Notes: generated from the sequence alone by a model not told the origin. 64,000 nt of DNA from Lewinellaceae bacterium (GCA_020636445.1 JACJXV010000011.1:21978-85977); one strand, 5' to 3'; counted from the stretch's first letter, positions 10,074-19,480 are shown. Program-made: numbers and translations.

Positions 10074-10523
10074 TTACTGACAAGGAATTTTTCCTACCCG
10101 CCGGGCATGTCGTCCGCCTTCAAACTTAGCATCCAGGAAGGCCCCAACGATAGTTAGTGCATTAGCCTCCGAAACAAAGCGGACTGGCAGCGCCAGTGCA
10201 TTGGCATCATTATGCTCCCGGGCCAGGCGCGCCAGTTCTTCGGTCCAGCATAATGCGGCACGAATACCCTGGTGTTTATTAGCCGTCATAGCAACGCCAT
10301 TTCCGCTCCCACACAATAAAATACCCAGTTCGGCTTCGCCTGCTTCGATAGCATTCGCAGCAGGGTGGATAAAATCGGGGTAATCCACTGAATCCGGAGA
10401 ACTGGTACCAAAGTCAAGAACCTGATATCCCCGGGCGGTAAGCATGTCAACAATAGCCTGTTTATACGGATAACCAGCATGGTCACAGCCCAGGGCTATC
10501 GTTTTCATTTCCGGTGTAGTCAT
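10074..10523 (-). CDS. rpiB: Ribose-5-phosphate isomerase B
   Basis: A 149-residue RpiB/LacAB-family sugar phosphate isomerase that interconverts ribose 5-phosphate and ribulose 5-phosphate in the pentose phosphate pathway. Visible signatures are the N-terminal ALGCDHAGYPYK, the active-site loop GILLCGSGNGVAMTANK with the catalytic Cys near residue 71, and REHNDANALALPVRF. Length fits the family. Translation could also start at Met6 (MKTIALGCDH), which gives the more usual N-terminus. It starts six bases after the stop of the DUF2723 gene, so the two are probably co-transcribed. Confidence 0.95.
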   Translation of the reverse strand: MTTPEMKTIALGCDHAGYPYKQAIVDMLTARGYQVLDFGTSSPDSVDYPDFIHPAANAIEAGEAELGILLCGSGNGVAMTANKHQGIRAALCWTEELARLAREHNDANALALPVRFVSEANALTIVGAFLDAKFEGGRHARRVGKIPCQ

Positions 10524-10529
10524 AGCCGG

Positions 10530-13500
10530 TTACTGTGTAAGTTGTTGTTGCAATTGGGGAGGTAGTGCATTTTCCGTTGGTTCCGTTTGATAAGCAGCGA
10601 ACTTCTTTTTCAGTTCTGCCAGGAAGGCTTCATCCTTGTTTGATTCTGCATCATTAAGGAGGAAAGACATGGTTCGCTTAGCCAAATCATATTCAAACTG
10701 GTAGCTCGACGCCAGGATATCCGGACTGATTGAGTCGTAATAAGCCAGTTCCTGTGCTGTTTGCTCTGCTAATATTTCAAGGTGCGGCTTCGCCTTATCA
10801 TACGCACCCGCCTGCAGATAGATATCCAACATATAGTGGGTCTTGTAATCATAAGGGAAATTGAAAGCCGGGAAAGCTTCAAAATAGCGATCGATCAAGG
10901 CAATGGCCTTCTCTTTATCTTCCTTGATCAGCAGTTCTCCGGCAGCCCGCCGAATAGCCAATTGGATACTCTGCACACTCGGGGTGTAGCTGCGGTCGAT
11001 AAAGGTTTTTTGTTTATCAAAGTTACCCCAGCGGAACTTTTCCATTACATTCTTATAGAAAGCATCCGTATTGACTCCACCGCTACCGATCAATCCAAAG
11101 CTAGGATCGCTGGGTGTGCGCTTGGGAGTAAGTCGTAAGGCCAACCCTTCCAGTTGGGTATAATCCTGCAGCCCGAATAGCTTATCCGGCCGGGTTGTAA
11201 CGGCAAAATAGATGGGCCTTTCCCACAGGTTCGAGCCAATAATATCCAAAATAGCCAGTTCATCCTTTAATATATAGGAGTCGGTTCCCAGGTTTAGGGG
11301 AATTTGATTAGCCACGGTTGTATCTCCAGCCTGGATCAAACCTGCTTGTTCAGCGGCTGCCCGATCTACTGGCAGATAGACCTGCTTGGTAGGCAAGTAG
11401 CTCTCTGTAAACTGACCATTACGCAACGGCAGCGGATGTTCCTCACCAATAAAGCGGAGGAAATCCTGAATGCTCATTGGGTTACTCGGTGAGCCATCCG
11501 GAAATAAAACCTGATTGCGGCGATTCCCCCGATAAGCATCACTGGATAGTGTTAGTTTGAGCGGAGGTGAGTCATTTATTTTGCGGCGCAGTAAATCGAT
11601 ATACCAGTCGACGGCAATTAAGCTCAAATTGACAACCCTGATGTCGCGGCGAATTCCTTCTACTTCCTGCGCATACCATAAGGGGTAGGTATCATTATCC
11701 CCATACGTAAAGATAACCGCATTGGGGGCGCAGGATTCCAGGAAGTTGGAAGCGTAATCACGGGAAGCATAATGACCTTTTCGGCTGTGATCATCAAAAT
11801 TCTGAGTACCCATAAGTAATGGCGCGCTGAGTACTGCCAAAGAGGCTAATATTCCAGCCACCGATCCACTCAAGCGGGCCCGCTCCCGCAGTACCTCAAA
11901 AAGCGCCAATACCCCCATTCCGATCCAGATGCAGAATGTAAAGAAGGACCCAATAAGTACATAATCGCGTTCCCGCGGTTCGTTGGGGGGCTGGTTGGAG
12001 TAGATAATAATGCCTATTCCGGTAATAATAAATAAAGCTAACAGCGCCAGAAAGTCATTGCGGCGTTGCACGAACTGATAGACCATGCCCAGTATGCCAA
12101 ATAATAGGGGCAAGAAGTAGTACTTGTTGCGCGCCGGATCCTGGCGTTGTACATCGGTGAGCATGTCTTCATTACCCAGGCGCATTTCATCGATGAACTT
12201 AATCCCGGAAAGCCAGTGTCCGCTCGATTTGTCCCAGGGATAATACCCCTGGTCACCATTTTGGCGACCTACAAAATTCCACATAAAGTACCGCCAGTAC
12301 ATCCAATTGAGTTGGTAATTCCAAAAGAACTTGAAATTATCCAAGCCATTAGGCCGACCCACAGGAAGAGGTGCCTGTGGATTCAACCCCATCCATTGTT
12401 TATACAACTCTGGCCGCCCTTGCGAAGGGTCTCCCATCCTGGGCAGCATCCGTTTTACATTATCGGCATATATATAGGATATCTTCTGGTCAACCACTTC
12501 ATAACGGTCCCCTACCCGACCGTAGCGATCTTCCGTTTTCACATCAATCGGGCTGGCGTCAAAATTGGGCCCCCGCAAAAGAGCCCGCTCCCCATATTGC
12601 TCGCGGTTCAGGTAAGGAATTAAGCGCATCGCATCACTCGGCACGTTCATATTGATGGGTGTTCCGGCATTAGCACGGGTAACGACCATTCCATACGTTG
12701 AGTATGCAATAACGATCAGAGTCAGGGTAACAATAATGTTTTGCAGGGTAGCATTTTGGTGTTGTTTGGCATAGCGCAAACCCCAGGCAATGACCCCAAC
12801 TACAATCAACAACAAGGGTATTAAGCCGCTGTTGAATGGGAGCCCCAGCGAATTGACCATAAAGAGATCAAGAGCACCCCATAACTTCGGTAATCCTACG
12901 ATAATCAACAGTTGGATGACACTAATCACCCCGACGCCAGCTGCTGCCGCTGCTGCCATCCCCCAAAAAGTAGGATTCTTCCTTTTTTTGAAGTAGTACA
13001 AAAGTGCCAGGGCTGGAAAAGTCAGGATACTCAGTAAGTGAACGCCAATGGAAAGACCCGCAGCATAGACCGAGAATATCAACCAGCGATCGGTCTGCGG
13101 GGTATCCGGAAGCACGTACCACTTCACCGCTGCCCACAACGTCAGCGTGGTAAAGAGGGTCGACATGGCATAAACTTCTCCTTCTACGGCAGAAAACCAA
13201 ATTGAGGAACTAAAAGCAGTTGCCAAGCCCGCAGCAATCCCCGCTCCGGCCAGTGCGAATGACTGTCCTGCATCGGGTTCTGTATCCCGACCCACCATAG
13301 CTAATTTGCCCAGCATAACGGTAGTCCAGGCAATAAGGGCAGCGGCAAAAGCCGTACACAGCCCCGACATCAGGTTGACAGCGAAAGCAATATCTGCAGG
13401 ATCGCTGGAAAATACCGACCCCAGCCAGGCGAAGATCCGGCCAACAAGCAGGAACAAAGGTGCCCCGGGGGGGTGTACAACCTGAAGCTTATAGGCCCCG

Positions 13501-13622
13501 AGGATAAACTCCCCACAATCCCATAAACTACCCGTGCGTTCTGCTGAAAAATAATAGACTACAGCAGCAACAGCAAATACTAACCAGCCAGCGAAGGAGC
13601 CTAGGCGCTTATATGACCACAT
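10530..13622 (-). CDS. DUF2723 multi-pass membrane protein (TMEM260-like, putative glycosyltransferase)
   Basis: About 1030 residues. The N-terminus (MWSYKRLGSFAGWLVF, then SLWDCGEFILGAYKLQVVHPPGAPLF) is the hallmark of Bacteroidota DUF2723 proteins. Around a dozen membrane helices occupy roughly residues 10-330 and 480-620, with a soluble C-terminal part containing TPR-like helices. Acidic residues in the first luminal loop (WDCGE) fit a GT-C-type protein O-mannosyltransferase fold, as proposed for TMEM260; that activity is inferred, not shown. A Met 17 codons upstream (13673) is in frame, but the chosen Met matches family N-termini. Upstream of rpiB in an operon. Confidence 0.88.
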   Translation of the reverse strand: MWSYKRLGSFAGWLVFAVAAVVYYFSAERTGSLWDCGEFILGAYKLQVVHPPGAPLFLLVGRIFAWLGSVFSSDPADIAFAVNLMSGLCTAFAAALIAWTTVMLGKLAMVGRDTEPDAGQSFALAGAGIAAGLATAFSSSIWFSAVEGEVYAMSTLFTTLTLWAAVKWYVLPDTPQTDRWLIFSVYAAGLSIGVHLLSILTFPALALLYYFKKRKNPTFWGMAAAAAAGVGVISVIQLLIIVGLPKLWGALDLFMVNSLGLPFNSGLIPLLLIVVGVIAWGLRYAKQHQNATLQNIIVTLTLIVIAYSTYGMVVTRANAGTPINMNVPSDAMRLIPYLNREQYGERALLRGPNFDASPIDVKTEDRYGRVGDRYEVVDQKISYIYADNVKRMLPRMGDPSQGRPELYKQWMGLNPQAPLPVGRPNGLDNFKFFWNYQLNWMYWRYFMWNFVGRQNGDQGYYPWDKSSGHWLSGIKFIDEMRLGNEDMLTDVQRQDPARNKYYFLPLLFGILGMVYQFVQRRNDFLALLALFIITGIGIIIYSNQPPNEPRERDYVLIGSFFTFCIWIGMGVLALFEVLRERARLSGSVAGILASLAVLSAPLLMGTQNFDDHSRKGHYASRDYASNFLESCAPNAVIFTYGDNDTYPLWYAQEVEGIRRDIRVVNLSLIAVDWYIDLLRRKINDSPPLKLTLSSDAYRGNRRNQVLFPDGSPSNPMSIQDFLRFIGEEHPLPLRNGQFTESYLPTKQVYLPVDRAAAEQAGLIQAGDTTVANQIPLNLGTDSYILKDELAILDIIGSNLWERPIYFAVTTRPDKLFGLQDYTQLEGLALRLTPKRTPSDPSFGLIGSGGVNTDAFYKNVMEKFRWGNFDKQKTFIDRSYTPSVQSIQLAIRRAAGELLIKEDKEKAIALIDRYFEAFPAFNFPYDYKTHYMLDIYLQAGAYDKAKPHLEILAEQTAQELAYYDSISPDILASSYQFEYDLAKRTMSFLLNDAESNKDEAFLAELKKKFAAYQTEPTENALPPQLQQQLTQ

Positions 13623-13844
13623 GTAAATAAGAGTTAATGGCGTTTGGCAAATAAATAATTCCCTATCAGACAACTGATTACAAGGAACGTTTACCAGAAC
13701 TGCAAAGCTAAAAAAATATTGCCAAGTTCAGCCCTTAATCCTTTCGATAATGGCCAAAGTTTATCCGGAATCGCTCCCGTGGTTTTTTTTCACCTTCCAC
13801 AGCAGGCTTCTGCCGCTTTTCTGGCAAGGCTGCGTCTGAAAGTT

Positions 13845-13852
13845 TACCTTTG
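13845..13852 (+). promoter_or_regulatory. TAnnTTTG-type -7 box before the small membrane protein gene
   Basis: TACCTTTG matches the Bacteroidota -7 consensus TAnnTTTG exactly, 24 bp before the ATG at 13876. Its position inside the upstream in-frame Met codon at 13852 supports the shorter start for the gene. Confidence 0.5.
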
Positions 13853-13875
13853 TGGAAACGCAAGCATTCCGCGCC

Positions 13876-14073
13876 ATGAAATTTCTCTTTACCCTCGGCA
13901 TTATCTACCTCGCCTACCGCATTTTATTCGCGCGTAGTTTCGGTGGTAATCCCTTCGAGCAAAATGACAGGCAAGGTCACGTGCGCCAGGCACCGCCGGA
14001 ACCTCCCCGGCGCCAGGCACCACCGCCTGCTACTAACGATGGAGAGTATATCGATTACGAAGAAGTAGATTAA
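13876..14073 (+). CDS. Small membrane protein (DUF4834-like)
   Basis: A 65-residue protein with one N-terminal membrane helix (MKFLFTLGIIYLAYRILF), a Pro/Arg/Gln-rich middle and an acidic tail GEYIDYEEVD. This matches the layout of the DUF4834 family of small Bacteroidota membrane proteins, whose function is unknown. An ATG eight codons upstream overlaps the predicted promoter and is unlikely to be used. The next gene, an RluA synthase, starts one base after its stop, so they are co-transcribed. Confidence 0.7.
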   Translation: MKFLFTLGIIYLAYRILFARSFGGNPFEQNDRQGHVRQAPPEPPRRQAPPPATNDGEYIDYEEVD

Positions 14074-14074
14074 C

Positions 14075-14761
14075 ATGACAGACCCTTCCTCCTTGCGCAT
14101 CGGCGATCTGGTGCTCTACAAGAACAACCAATTTATTGCCTTCAACAAGCCGGCAACTATTCCGGTGCAGGATGATCCGCAGGGAGACAAATCCCTGCAT
14201 GCCCTGGGAGAAATTTACACCAAGGGGACGTTGTTCCTCACCCATCGCATTGACCGCCCAGCTAGTGGTATCGTGCTTTTTGCGAAAACCAAATCGGCAC
14301 TCGCCGCAGTAAACGAACAGTTCCGCGAACGGCTTATTGAGAAAAAATATCTCGCCGTAGTGGGTAATCCACCCCCCGAAAAGTCAGGAACCCTGCGCCA
14401 CTATTTGCGAAAAGACGGCCGTACCAACCGGACCCAGGCCAGCGATCAGCCTGCTGGCGGCGCCCAGGAAGCCGTTCTGAATTACGAATGGATCAGCAGT
14501 AGTGAAAACTACCACCTCCTCAAGATTGACCTCATTACGGGTCGGCATCACCAAATTCGGGCACAGTTGGCAGCCATCGGCTGTCCAATCAAAGGTGACG
14601 TGAAATATGGCTTCCGCCGCAGTAACCGCGATCGATCTATCCACCTTCACGCCTGGCAATTAGCATTTACGCACCCCGTTTCCCAGGAGCGGGTCCACCT
14701 CGAAGCTCCTCCACCCGATGAAGTGGTATGGAATGCCCTGTGTACGGAAATTGGAAATTAG
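14075..14761 (+). CDS. RluA-family RNA pseudouridine synthase
   Basis: A 228-residue single-domain pseudouridine synthase without an S4 domain. Motif II is clear: LTHRIDRPASGIVLFAK, with Asp of HRID as the expected catalytic residue. Also visible are FNKPATIPVQ near the start, EKKYLAVVGN, and the C-terminal GRHHQIRAQLAAIGCPIKGD of the family. It isomerises uridines in rRNA or tRNA; the exact site (RluC/RluD-like or another) cannot be read from the sequence. Co-transcribed with the DUF4834-like gene before it. The stop lies in a low-complexity A/T string (GGAAATTAGAAATTA) that recurs at about 48536-48557. Confidence 0.93.
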   Translation: MTDPSSLRIGDLVLYKNNQFIAFNKPATIPVQDDPQGDKSLHALGEIYTKGTLFLTHRIDRPASGIVLFAKTKSALAAVNEQFRERLIEKKYLAVVGNPPPEKSGTLRHYLRKDGRTNRTQASDQPAGGAQEAVLNYEWISSSENYHLLKIDLITGRHHQIRAQLAAIGCPIKGDVKYGFRRSNRDRSIHLHAWQLAFTHPVSQERVHLEAPPPDEVVWNALCTEIGN

Positions 14762-14799
14762 AAATTAATCCTATTGTCGACTTCCTCAATCATCAAAGG

Positions 14800-15528
14800 C
14801 TACCGCTGCGGTGGCTGACTCGGCCTCACTTCAATCTTACTGGGTAAGGTTCGGGGTGGCATCCGTAGTAAATCAACCACCATCTGGCCAAGATCTTCGG
14901 GCTGGATCTTCCATGCATCCGCATCACTAGGAACACGATCATTAAAATAGGTACTTACCGAGCCAGGCATGATCGTCGTAGTTTTAATCCCTGCATCACG
15001 CAAATCGAGCATGATAGCCTGAGAAAAACCTACCAAGCCAAACTTACTGGCATTATAAGCGGATCCGCCCGGAAAGAAATTAGCCCCGGCCAGACTGGCC
15101 ATCGTAATGATATACCCTTGCGACGCTTTCAAGGCTGATAAACAGGCTTTTATACTGTAAAAAACGCCCGTAAGGTTCGTGTCGATGGTTTCCTGCCATT
15201 GCTCAACGGTGATCGTTTCGATATTCGCAAAATGACCTACCCCGGCATTCGCTACCAGGACATCCAACTGTCCCCAGGTGGCCAATAGCTGAGCTACTGC
15301 TTGTTCCTGGCTGACCAGATCGCGGACATCCGCCGCCAGCCCTAGTGCTTGCCGGGGGTAACTCCGATTAATTTCCAATGCAGCTGCTTTCGCTGCATCC
15401 AGGCTTCTGCTGGTCAGCGCGACCCGCATTCCCTGCGCAGCCAGGGCCATTCCAATGCCAAACCCAATGCCTTTACTACCGCCGGTAATAAGGGCTACTT
15501 TTCCGGTTAATGTTGGTGTACTATTCAT
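14800..15528 (-). CDS. Short-chain dehydrogenase/reductase
   Basis: A 242-residue classical SDR. The Rossmann glycine motif is GGSKGIGFG (about residues 16-24), the structural motif is NAGVGH, and the catalytic Tyr-Lys pair is in SAYNASKFG with an upstream Ser in MASLAG. Residues SRSL after the second strand suggest preference for NADP(H), by family rule. Translation is set at the Met of MNSTPTLTGKVALITGG; the frame is open 66 codons further upstream, but that part has no homology-like features. Substrate unknown. It runs convergently to the RluA gene with a 38-bp gap. Confidence 0.9.
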   Translation of the reverse strand: MNSTPTLTGKVALITGGSKGIGFGIGMALAAQGMRVALTSRSLDAAKAAALEINRSYPRQALGLAADVRDLVSQEQAVAQLLATWGQLDVLVANAGVGHFANIETITVEQWQETIDTNLTGVFYSIKACLSALKASQGYIITMASLAGANFFPGGSAYNASKFGLVGFSQAIMLDLRDAGIKTTTIMPGSVSTYFNDRVPSDADAWKIQPEDLGQMVVDLLRMPPRTLPSKIEVRPSQPPQR

Positions 15529-15666
15529 GCTTTTGGGAACGCTTTGCCAAAGAGATAGTTCAAAAAACGGATTTTTCCTCGCGTTAATCCCCTTTCTACC
15601 AGGCTCGGTCTGATAAACTGGCACCGCCCGGGCATTAGCCTTTATTTTGGAGAAAAAAACAAGCTT

Positions 15667-16029
15667 ATGTGTTCTTCCCATTCCCATCACACCCGATACG
15701 AATATCGCCAACAGCATCGGCATCACTATTACCGGTCTCCCAAAGCGCGCTTTTTAAAACAGGTGCGTAGTTTCCTGGTCTTCCAGTTGGTTATGACTGT
15801 TCTATTCATCACCGGCCACGGTATGATTGGTTTGTGGAAGATAAGTATGTTCTGGGCCATTGGCCTGGGCATTGGCTATATCCGCCATTTTGGCTGGCCA
15901 GGTGCGGAAGGTTTTCTCAGCAATGATTATCTGGAGTGGTTGGACGAAAAAGATCGGCAAAAGGGAGACACACCGACCGAAGATCCAAGCCCCAAAAAGG
16001 CTTCCTGGCGGGATCGGGATTTGGTGTAA
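15667..16029 (+). CDS. 2TM domain protein
   Basis: A 120-residue protein with a His/Arg-rich start (HSHHTRYEYRQQHRHHYY), two membrane helices at about 35-55 and 58-75 (LVFQLVMTVLFITGHG and MFWAIGLGIGYI) and a charged tail. This fits the 2TM domain found in Bacteroidota, where it occurs alone or fused to histidine kinases of the LytS type. Function unknown. The His-rich N-terminus might bind metal, which is only a guess. TTTATTTTGGAG, 25 bp upstream, resembles a -7 box. Directly followed by repeat locus 16030-16262. Confidence 0.7.
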   Translation: MCSSHSHHTRYEYRQQHRHHYYRSPKARFLKQVRSFLVFQLVMTVLFITGHGMIGLWKISMFWAIGLGIGYIRHFGWPGAEGFLSNDYLEWLDEKDRQKGDTPTEDPSPKKASWRDRDLV

Positions 16030-16262
16030 TTGCTCGCGTTGCTCGCAAGGTTTATGCCGTTCGCGTTGCTCACTCAGTTTATGCCGTTCGCGTTGCTCAC
16101 TCGGTTTATACCGTTCGCGTTGCTCACTCGGTTTATAAGGTTTACATAAACTGAGCGAACGTCAGTGAGCGATATAAACCGAGCGAACGCCAGTGAGCGA
16201 TATAAACCGAGCGAACGCAGTGAGCGATATAAACCGAGCGAACGCCAGTGAGCGATATAAAA
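16030..16262. repeat. Modular ATAAAC-repeat locus 2, inverted arms between convergent genes
   Basis: Left arm 16030-16136 has three to four units ending GTTTAT with core GTTCGCGTTGCTCAC; right arm 16146-16262 has four units starting ATAAAC with core GAGCGAACG and CAGTGAGCG. The array fills the gap between the 2TM gene and the convergent DASS transporter. Here the better hairpin, with one mismatch and two G-T pairs, forms on the minus-strand transcript (16122-16136 with 16146-16160), the opposite of locus 1. Confidence 0.9.
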
Positions 16263-16272
16263 CCTCTCCAGC

Positions 16273-17751
16273 TTACATCATACCCAACACTCGGCAGGCC
16301 CAGATAATCCAGGGAGTAGCCGCCAGGAAAATCACCAGGTTAGCTGCCGTAATAATCCCCCCCTGCTGATATACCTCGCGGGGAGTGATATAACCACTGC
16401 CGATAAAAAAGACATTACAACTTGATCCCTGAGGAGTAATTGCTGCGAAATAATTGGTAGCAAATGACAAACTAAATGCCATCAGGGCTACCGGGACCTG
16501 TGCGGCCACGGCTACCTCCAAAAAAACGGCATAGAGTGCCAGCAAGTGGGCCGTTTGGCTAACAAACAAGTAGTGGATCAGCACATACAAAATCGTGAGG
16601 AAGATGTAAACCTGGGTACTGCTCAGCGATACTAGCTGAGCAGAAATCTTACTCCCCAGGGTGCCCATGAATCCCAGTTCGTTGAGCGAGCTGCTCATCA
16701 TGTACAAGATAGCAAACCACAGAAAAGTCTCCAGCGCATCTCCACCTTCCCGCCGCAAATCTTTAAGCGTATAGACCCCGGTCAGGATTAAAACTCCCAA
16801 TCCAGCCAGGGCAACAACCGCCAGGTTCAGGTTGAGTACCCCTGCCAACGCCCAGCAAAGGACCATTGCCGCAAAAGTCACCCCGGTGATTAACTCTTTA
16901 CGACTTATCGGGCCCATTTCGCGAAGAGCCCTGGCTGCCGCCAGTGGCGCCTCGGGCGTACTCCTTGCATCAGGTGGAAACGTGCGGTAGAGTAAGTAAG
17001 GTAAAAGCACCAGTCCGATCAAACAGGGAACCGAACTTACCAGTAACCAGTTGCCAAAACTCATATCAACCCCATACTGGGCCGCAATCCCCGCTCCTAC
17101 CGGATTAGCGGCCATCGCCGTAAACCACAAGGCAGAGGAAACGGTCAGACTGGCGATACTCACCATCATCAGATAGGCTCCCGTACGGCGCTGGGTACCA
17201 TCTTCGGGTGAGGAATTGGTATCCAACGCCAGAGACAGCACAATGGGATACAATACCCCCGACCGGGCAGTATTGCTGGGAATAGCCGGCCCCATTAGGG
17301 CATCGGTAGCGACGACACAATACCCCAGGCGCAAGGTAGAATGCCCGAATCGCCGGATAAAATACAAGGCAATACGTTGGCCCAGTCCCGAGTGGATAAT
17401 CGCTTTGGCAACCAGGAATGAGGATAAAATCAACAGCATAAAGCCCTCCGAAAACCCCGAGAATGCTTTTTCCGGGCTGAGAACTCCAGTAATAACAGCC
17501 ATCACCATAGCCAGTAAGGCGGCTAAAAAAATGGGCAGCGCATTCACCAATACAGCTATGATGGCCGTTATGAAAATAGCAAACAACCGCCAGGCTGCCG
17601 GCTGCAAGTCCCAGGGAATCGGCAAATGCCAGATAATTACACCGATAACTACCACAGCTATCCGGCGCAGCCACACGTAAGGAACATTTTCCGGCTGCGT
17701 CGATGAAGAGGATGATTTTAACACGATAGTCGCTTTTTCAAAGGTGTTCAA
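16273..17751 (-). CDS. DASS/SLC13-family anion transporter
   Basis: A 492-residue inner-membrane protein with about 11-12 helices, matching the divalent anion:Na+ symporter family (CitT/SodiT-like, carboxylates). The two family signatures are present: PAIPSNTARSG around residue 155 and AITPQGSSCNVFF around 430, which form the substrate and sodium site hairpins. Likely substrates are dicarboxylates such as malate or 2-oxoglutarate, by family only. A 30-residue polar leader precedes the first helix. Its stop is 11 bases from repeat locus 2. Confidence 0.9.
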   Translation of the reverse strand: MNTFEKATIVLKSSSSSTQPENVPYVWLRRIAVVVIGVIIWHLPIPWDLQPAAWRLFAIFITAIIAVLVNALPIFLAALLAMVMAVITGVLSPEKAFSGFSEGFMLLILSSFLVAKAIIHSGLGQRIALYFIRRFGHSTLRLGYCVVATDALMGPAIPSNTARSGVLYPIVLSLALDTNSSPEDGTQRRTGAYLMMVSIASLTVSSALWFTAMAANPVGAGIAAQYGVDMSFGNWLLVSSVPCLIGLVLLPYLLYRTFPPDARSTPEAPLAAARALREMGPISRKELITGVTFAAMVLCWALAGVLNLNLAVVALAGLGVLILTGVYTLKDLRREGGDALETFLWFAILYMMSSSLNELGFMGTLGSKISAQLVSLSSTQVYIFLTILYVLIHYLFVSQTAHLLALYAVFLEVAVAAQVPVALMAFSLSFATNYFAAITPQGSSCNVFFIGSGYITPREVYQQGGIITAANLVIFLAATPWIIWACRVLGMM

Positions 17752-18089
17752 GATGATGAAGCCTCCGGAAGGTAAGAAAAATGCCTGATTTACGTGAGGT
17801 TAATCGGCCGAATGGCAATGCACTAATTTTTGCCTGGTTTTAAAATATAGGGGCAGGAGTAGTAATGCTTGCGGCTACCAAAATGGGAAATTTGCCCGCC
17901 TACGGGGGGTGGGAAACTTGTCTGCCTACGGCAGATGAGAAATCTGCAGTTGGCAGTGAACAGTTGGCAGCCCCTCCTACCCCAGGCTACGGCCGATAAT
18001 AAACGACCAATGCTCAACGAGCCCGCCAGAGGCGGATAAATAACACTAAACATGGAGATTAAGCGCGTGTTTCCGACAACGCCATACGT
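17752..18089. other. Intergenic region with dispersed short repeats
   Basis: About 340 bp without a gene. It holds AACTTGTCTGCCTACGGCAG (about 17907-17930), which recurs in variant form near 37265-37290, and TGCAGTTGGCAGTGAACAG (17945-17963), which recurs at 48404-48422. These look like further intergenic repeat families. Confidence 0.6.
17943..17970. repeat. Dispersed TGCAGTTGGCAGTGA repeat, copy 1
   Basis: Contains TGCAGTTGGCAGTGAACAG then TTGGCAG. A second copy lies at 48402-48429 with two to three changes. Both are in intergenic DNA and have imperfect internal symmetry around CTGCAG/CTGCCA words. Confidence 0.6.
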
Positions 18090-18854
18090 TTAATTTCTTA
18101 GCCGTGGCCATACGGCCGGTGTATTGCGAACGTAAGCGGCAAACTCAGGATGATCCTGGTATTTTTTTTCCAGCAAAGGCACTCCGGAAACACGCAGCAG
18201 TAGCCAGGTAATGGTTAACGGACTGATCACCCACACAATAGCTCCAGTAAAAGGCAGCGTAAAAATCCAGATACCCCACCAAACAAGGATCTCTCCAAAA
18301 TAATTAGGATGGCGCGAAAATCGCCATAGCCCGGTCATGAGCAATCGCCCGCGGTGGTCCGGGTTTCGCTTGAAGCGAACCAGCTGATAATCAGCCAGCG
18401 CTTCCCAGTACCAGCCTACGCCAAAAATGAACAGTCCCAAAAAGTGAAATCCCGGCCACCCCTGCAGGGGTTGCTGAGCCGCCCCAATAATGGGTAAAGC
18501 AATGATAAACATAAAAAACCCCTGGAGCATGAAAACCTGCGTCAGGCTGCGCCACACCCATTGACTGCCCCATTCCGCGCGCCACTGCCGGTACCGAAAA
18601 TCTTCTGCACCCTGGCGCCGGTGCCGCAGCCAGATATGGCCGGCCAGACGTATCCCCCACAGCGCAACCATGCTCACTAGCACACCATATTCCCGGGTCG
18701 GGTTCCCCAGAAACCAGCCTAGCCCGGCCACCAGCACAAAGCCTAAGCCCCAGCCAATATCAGCGAGACTGTTATCGCGGCGGATTACCGCCAGCACAAA
18801 CCATCCGAGTTGGTATAGCAAAATGGCCGTCGCGGCAATGAGAACTAAGATCAT
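18090..18854 (-). CDS. DUF1295 membrane protein (steroid 5-alpha-reductase-like)
   Basis: A 254-residue membrane protein with about six helices. The C-terminal block LLMTGLWRFSRHPNYFGEI followed by LLRVSGVPLLEKKYQ is diagnostic for DUF1295 and the related steroid 5-alpha-reductase/ICMT fold, which binds NADPH. Residues DNSLADIGWGLGF near the start also fit. Family members are annotated as reductases without defined bacterial substrates. Stands alone on the minus strand. Confidence 0.88.
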   Translation of the reverse strand: MILVLIAATAILLYQLGWFVLAVIRRDNSLADIGWGLGFVLVAGLGWFLGNPTREYGVLVSMVALWGIRLAGHIWLRHRRQGAEDFRYRQWRAEWGSQWVWRSLTQVFMLQGFFMFIIALPIIGAAQQPLQGWPGFHFLGLFIFGVGWYWEALADYQLVRFKRNPDHRGRLLMTGLWRFSRHPNYFGEILVWWGIWIFTLPFTGAIVWVISPLTITWLLLRVSGVPLLEKKYQDHPEFAAYVRNTPAVWPRLRN

Positions 18855-19021
18855 AACGTTCTAATTTGGGTAGCTGTAGGGGGAATCTTCCGTTTAGGCC
18901 TCCAGGCCTTGTTTCGTTAAAAATACGCAAACTGATGAAAATCAATTGCGCAAGGTGACCCCCGTCAATCTAATTCCCTGGAGAATATTCCATCTTGCCT
19001 ATAAATCCAAAACCATATAGT

Positions 19022-19480
19022 ATGAATGTCCTCGCACCAGTCAAAAGCATCATGAGCACCGGACTCATTACCGTTAACCCCGCCGATAAGCTGACGGTGG
19101 TTAAGGAGGTGTTCGACACCCACAACATCCACCACATTCCGGTGGTCCGGTTTAAAGAAATCGTGGGAATCATCAGCAAGACCGATTTCCTGCACTTTAT
19201 GCGGGGCTTCAGTCGAAATGATGAAGACCGCTTCGTCAATTACGCACGATTGCGGGCTTACAGCGCAGAAGATATTATGACGAAAGGGCTCGCCAAGCTT
19301 ACGCCGAATGATCGCATCAACGTTGCCCTGGAAATTTTCCTGGCCAATCGTTTCCACGCTATTCCGGTAACCGAGAATAACGACCTCGTGGGTATCGTCA
19401 CAACCTTCGACATTATCAAAGCCCTGGCCGTTGAAGAAATTTCTCCGGAACAAATTCTGGCCAACCGCAAAACAGATTAA
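19022..19480 (+). CDS. Tandem CBS-domain protein
   Basis: A 152-residue protein consisting of two CBS motifs: IMSTGLITVNPADKLTVV ... HHIPVVRFKEIVGIISKTD, and DIMTKGLAKLTPNDRI ... HAIPVTENNDLVGIVTTFD. Paired CBS domains bind adenosine nucleotides and act as energy or ligand sensors. Start chosen at MNVLAPVKSIM. A Met nine codons upstream is less likely. Followed by a terminator and then a universal stress protein gene; in several bacteria CBS and Usp proteins are linked to energy stress, which is context only. Confidence 0.88.
   Translation: MNVLAPVKSIMSTGLITVNPADKLTVVKEVFDTHNIHHIPVVRFKEIVGIISKTDFLHFMRGFSRNDEDRFVNYARLRAYSAEDIMTKGLAKLTPNDRINVALEIFLANRFHAIPVTENNDLVGIVTTFDIIKALAVEEISPEQILANRKTD

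Noticed and set aside
13719..13937. 72-codon plus-strand frame before the DUF4834-like gene
   Set aside because: Overlaps a good promoter box and the real small-protein gene in another frame.
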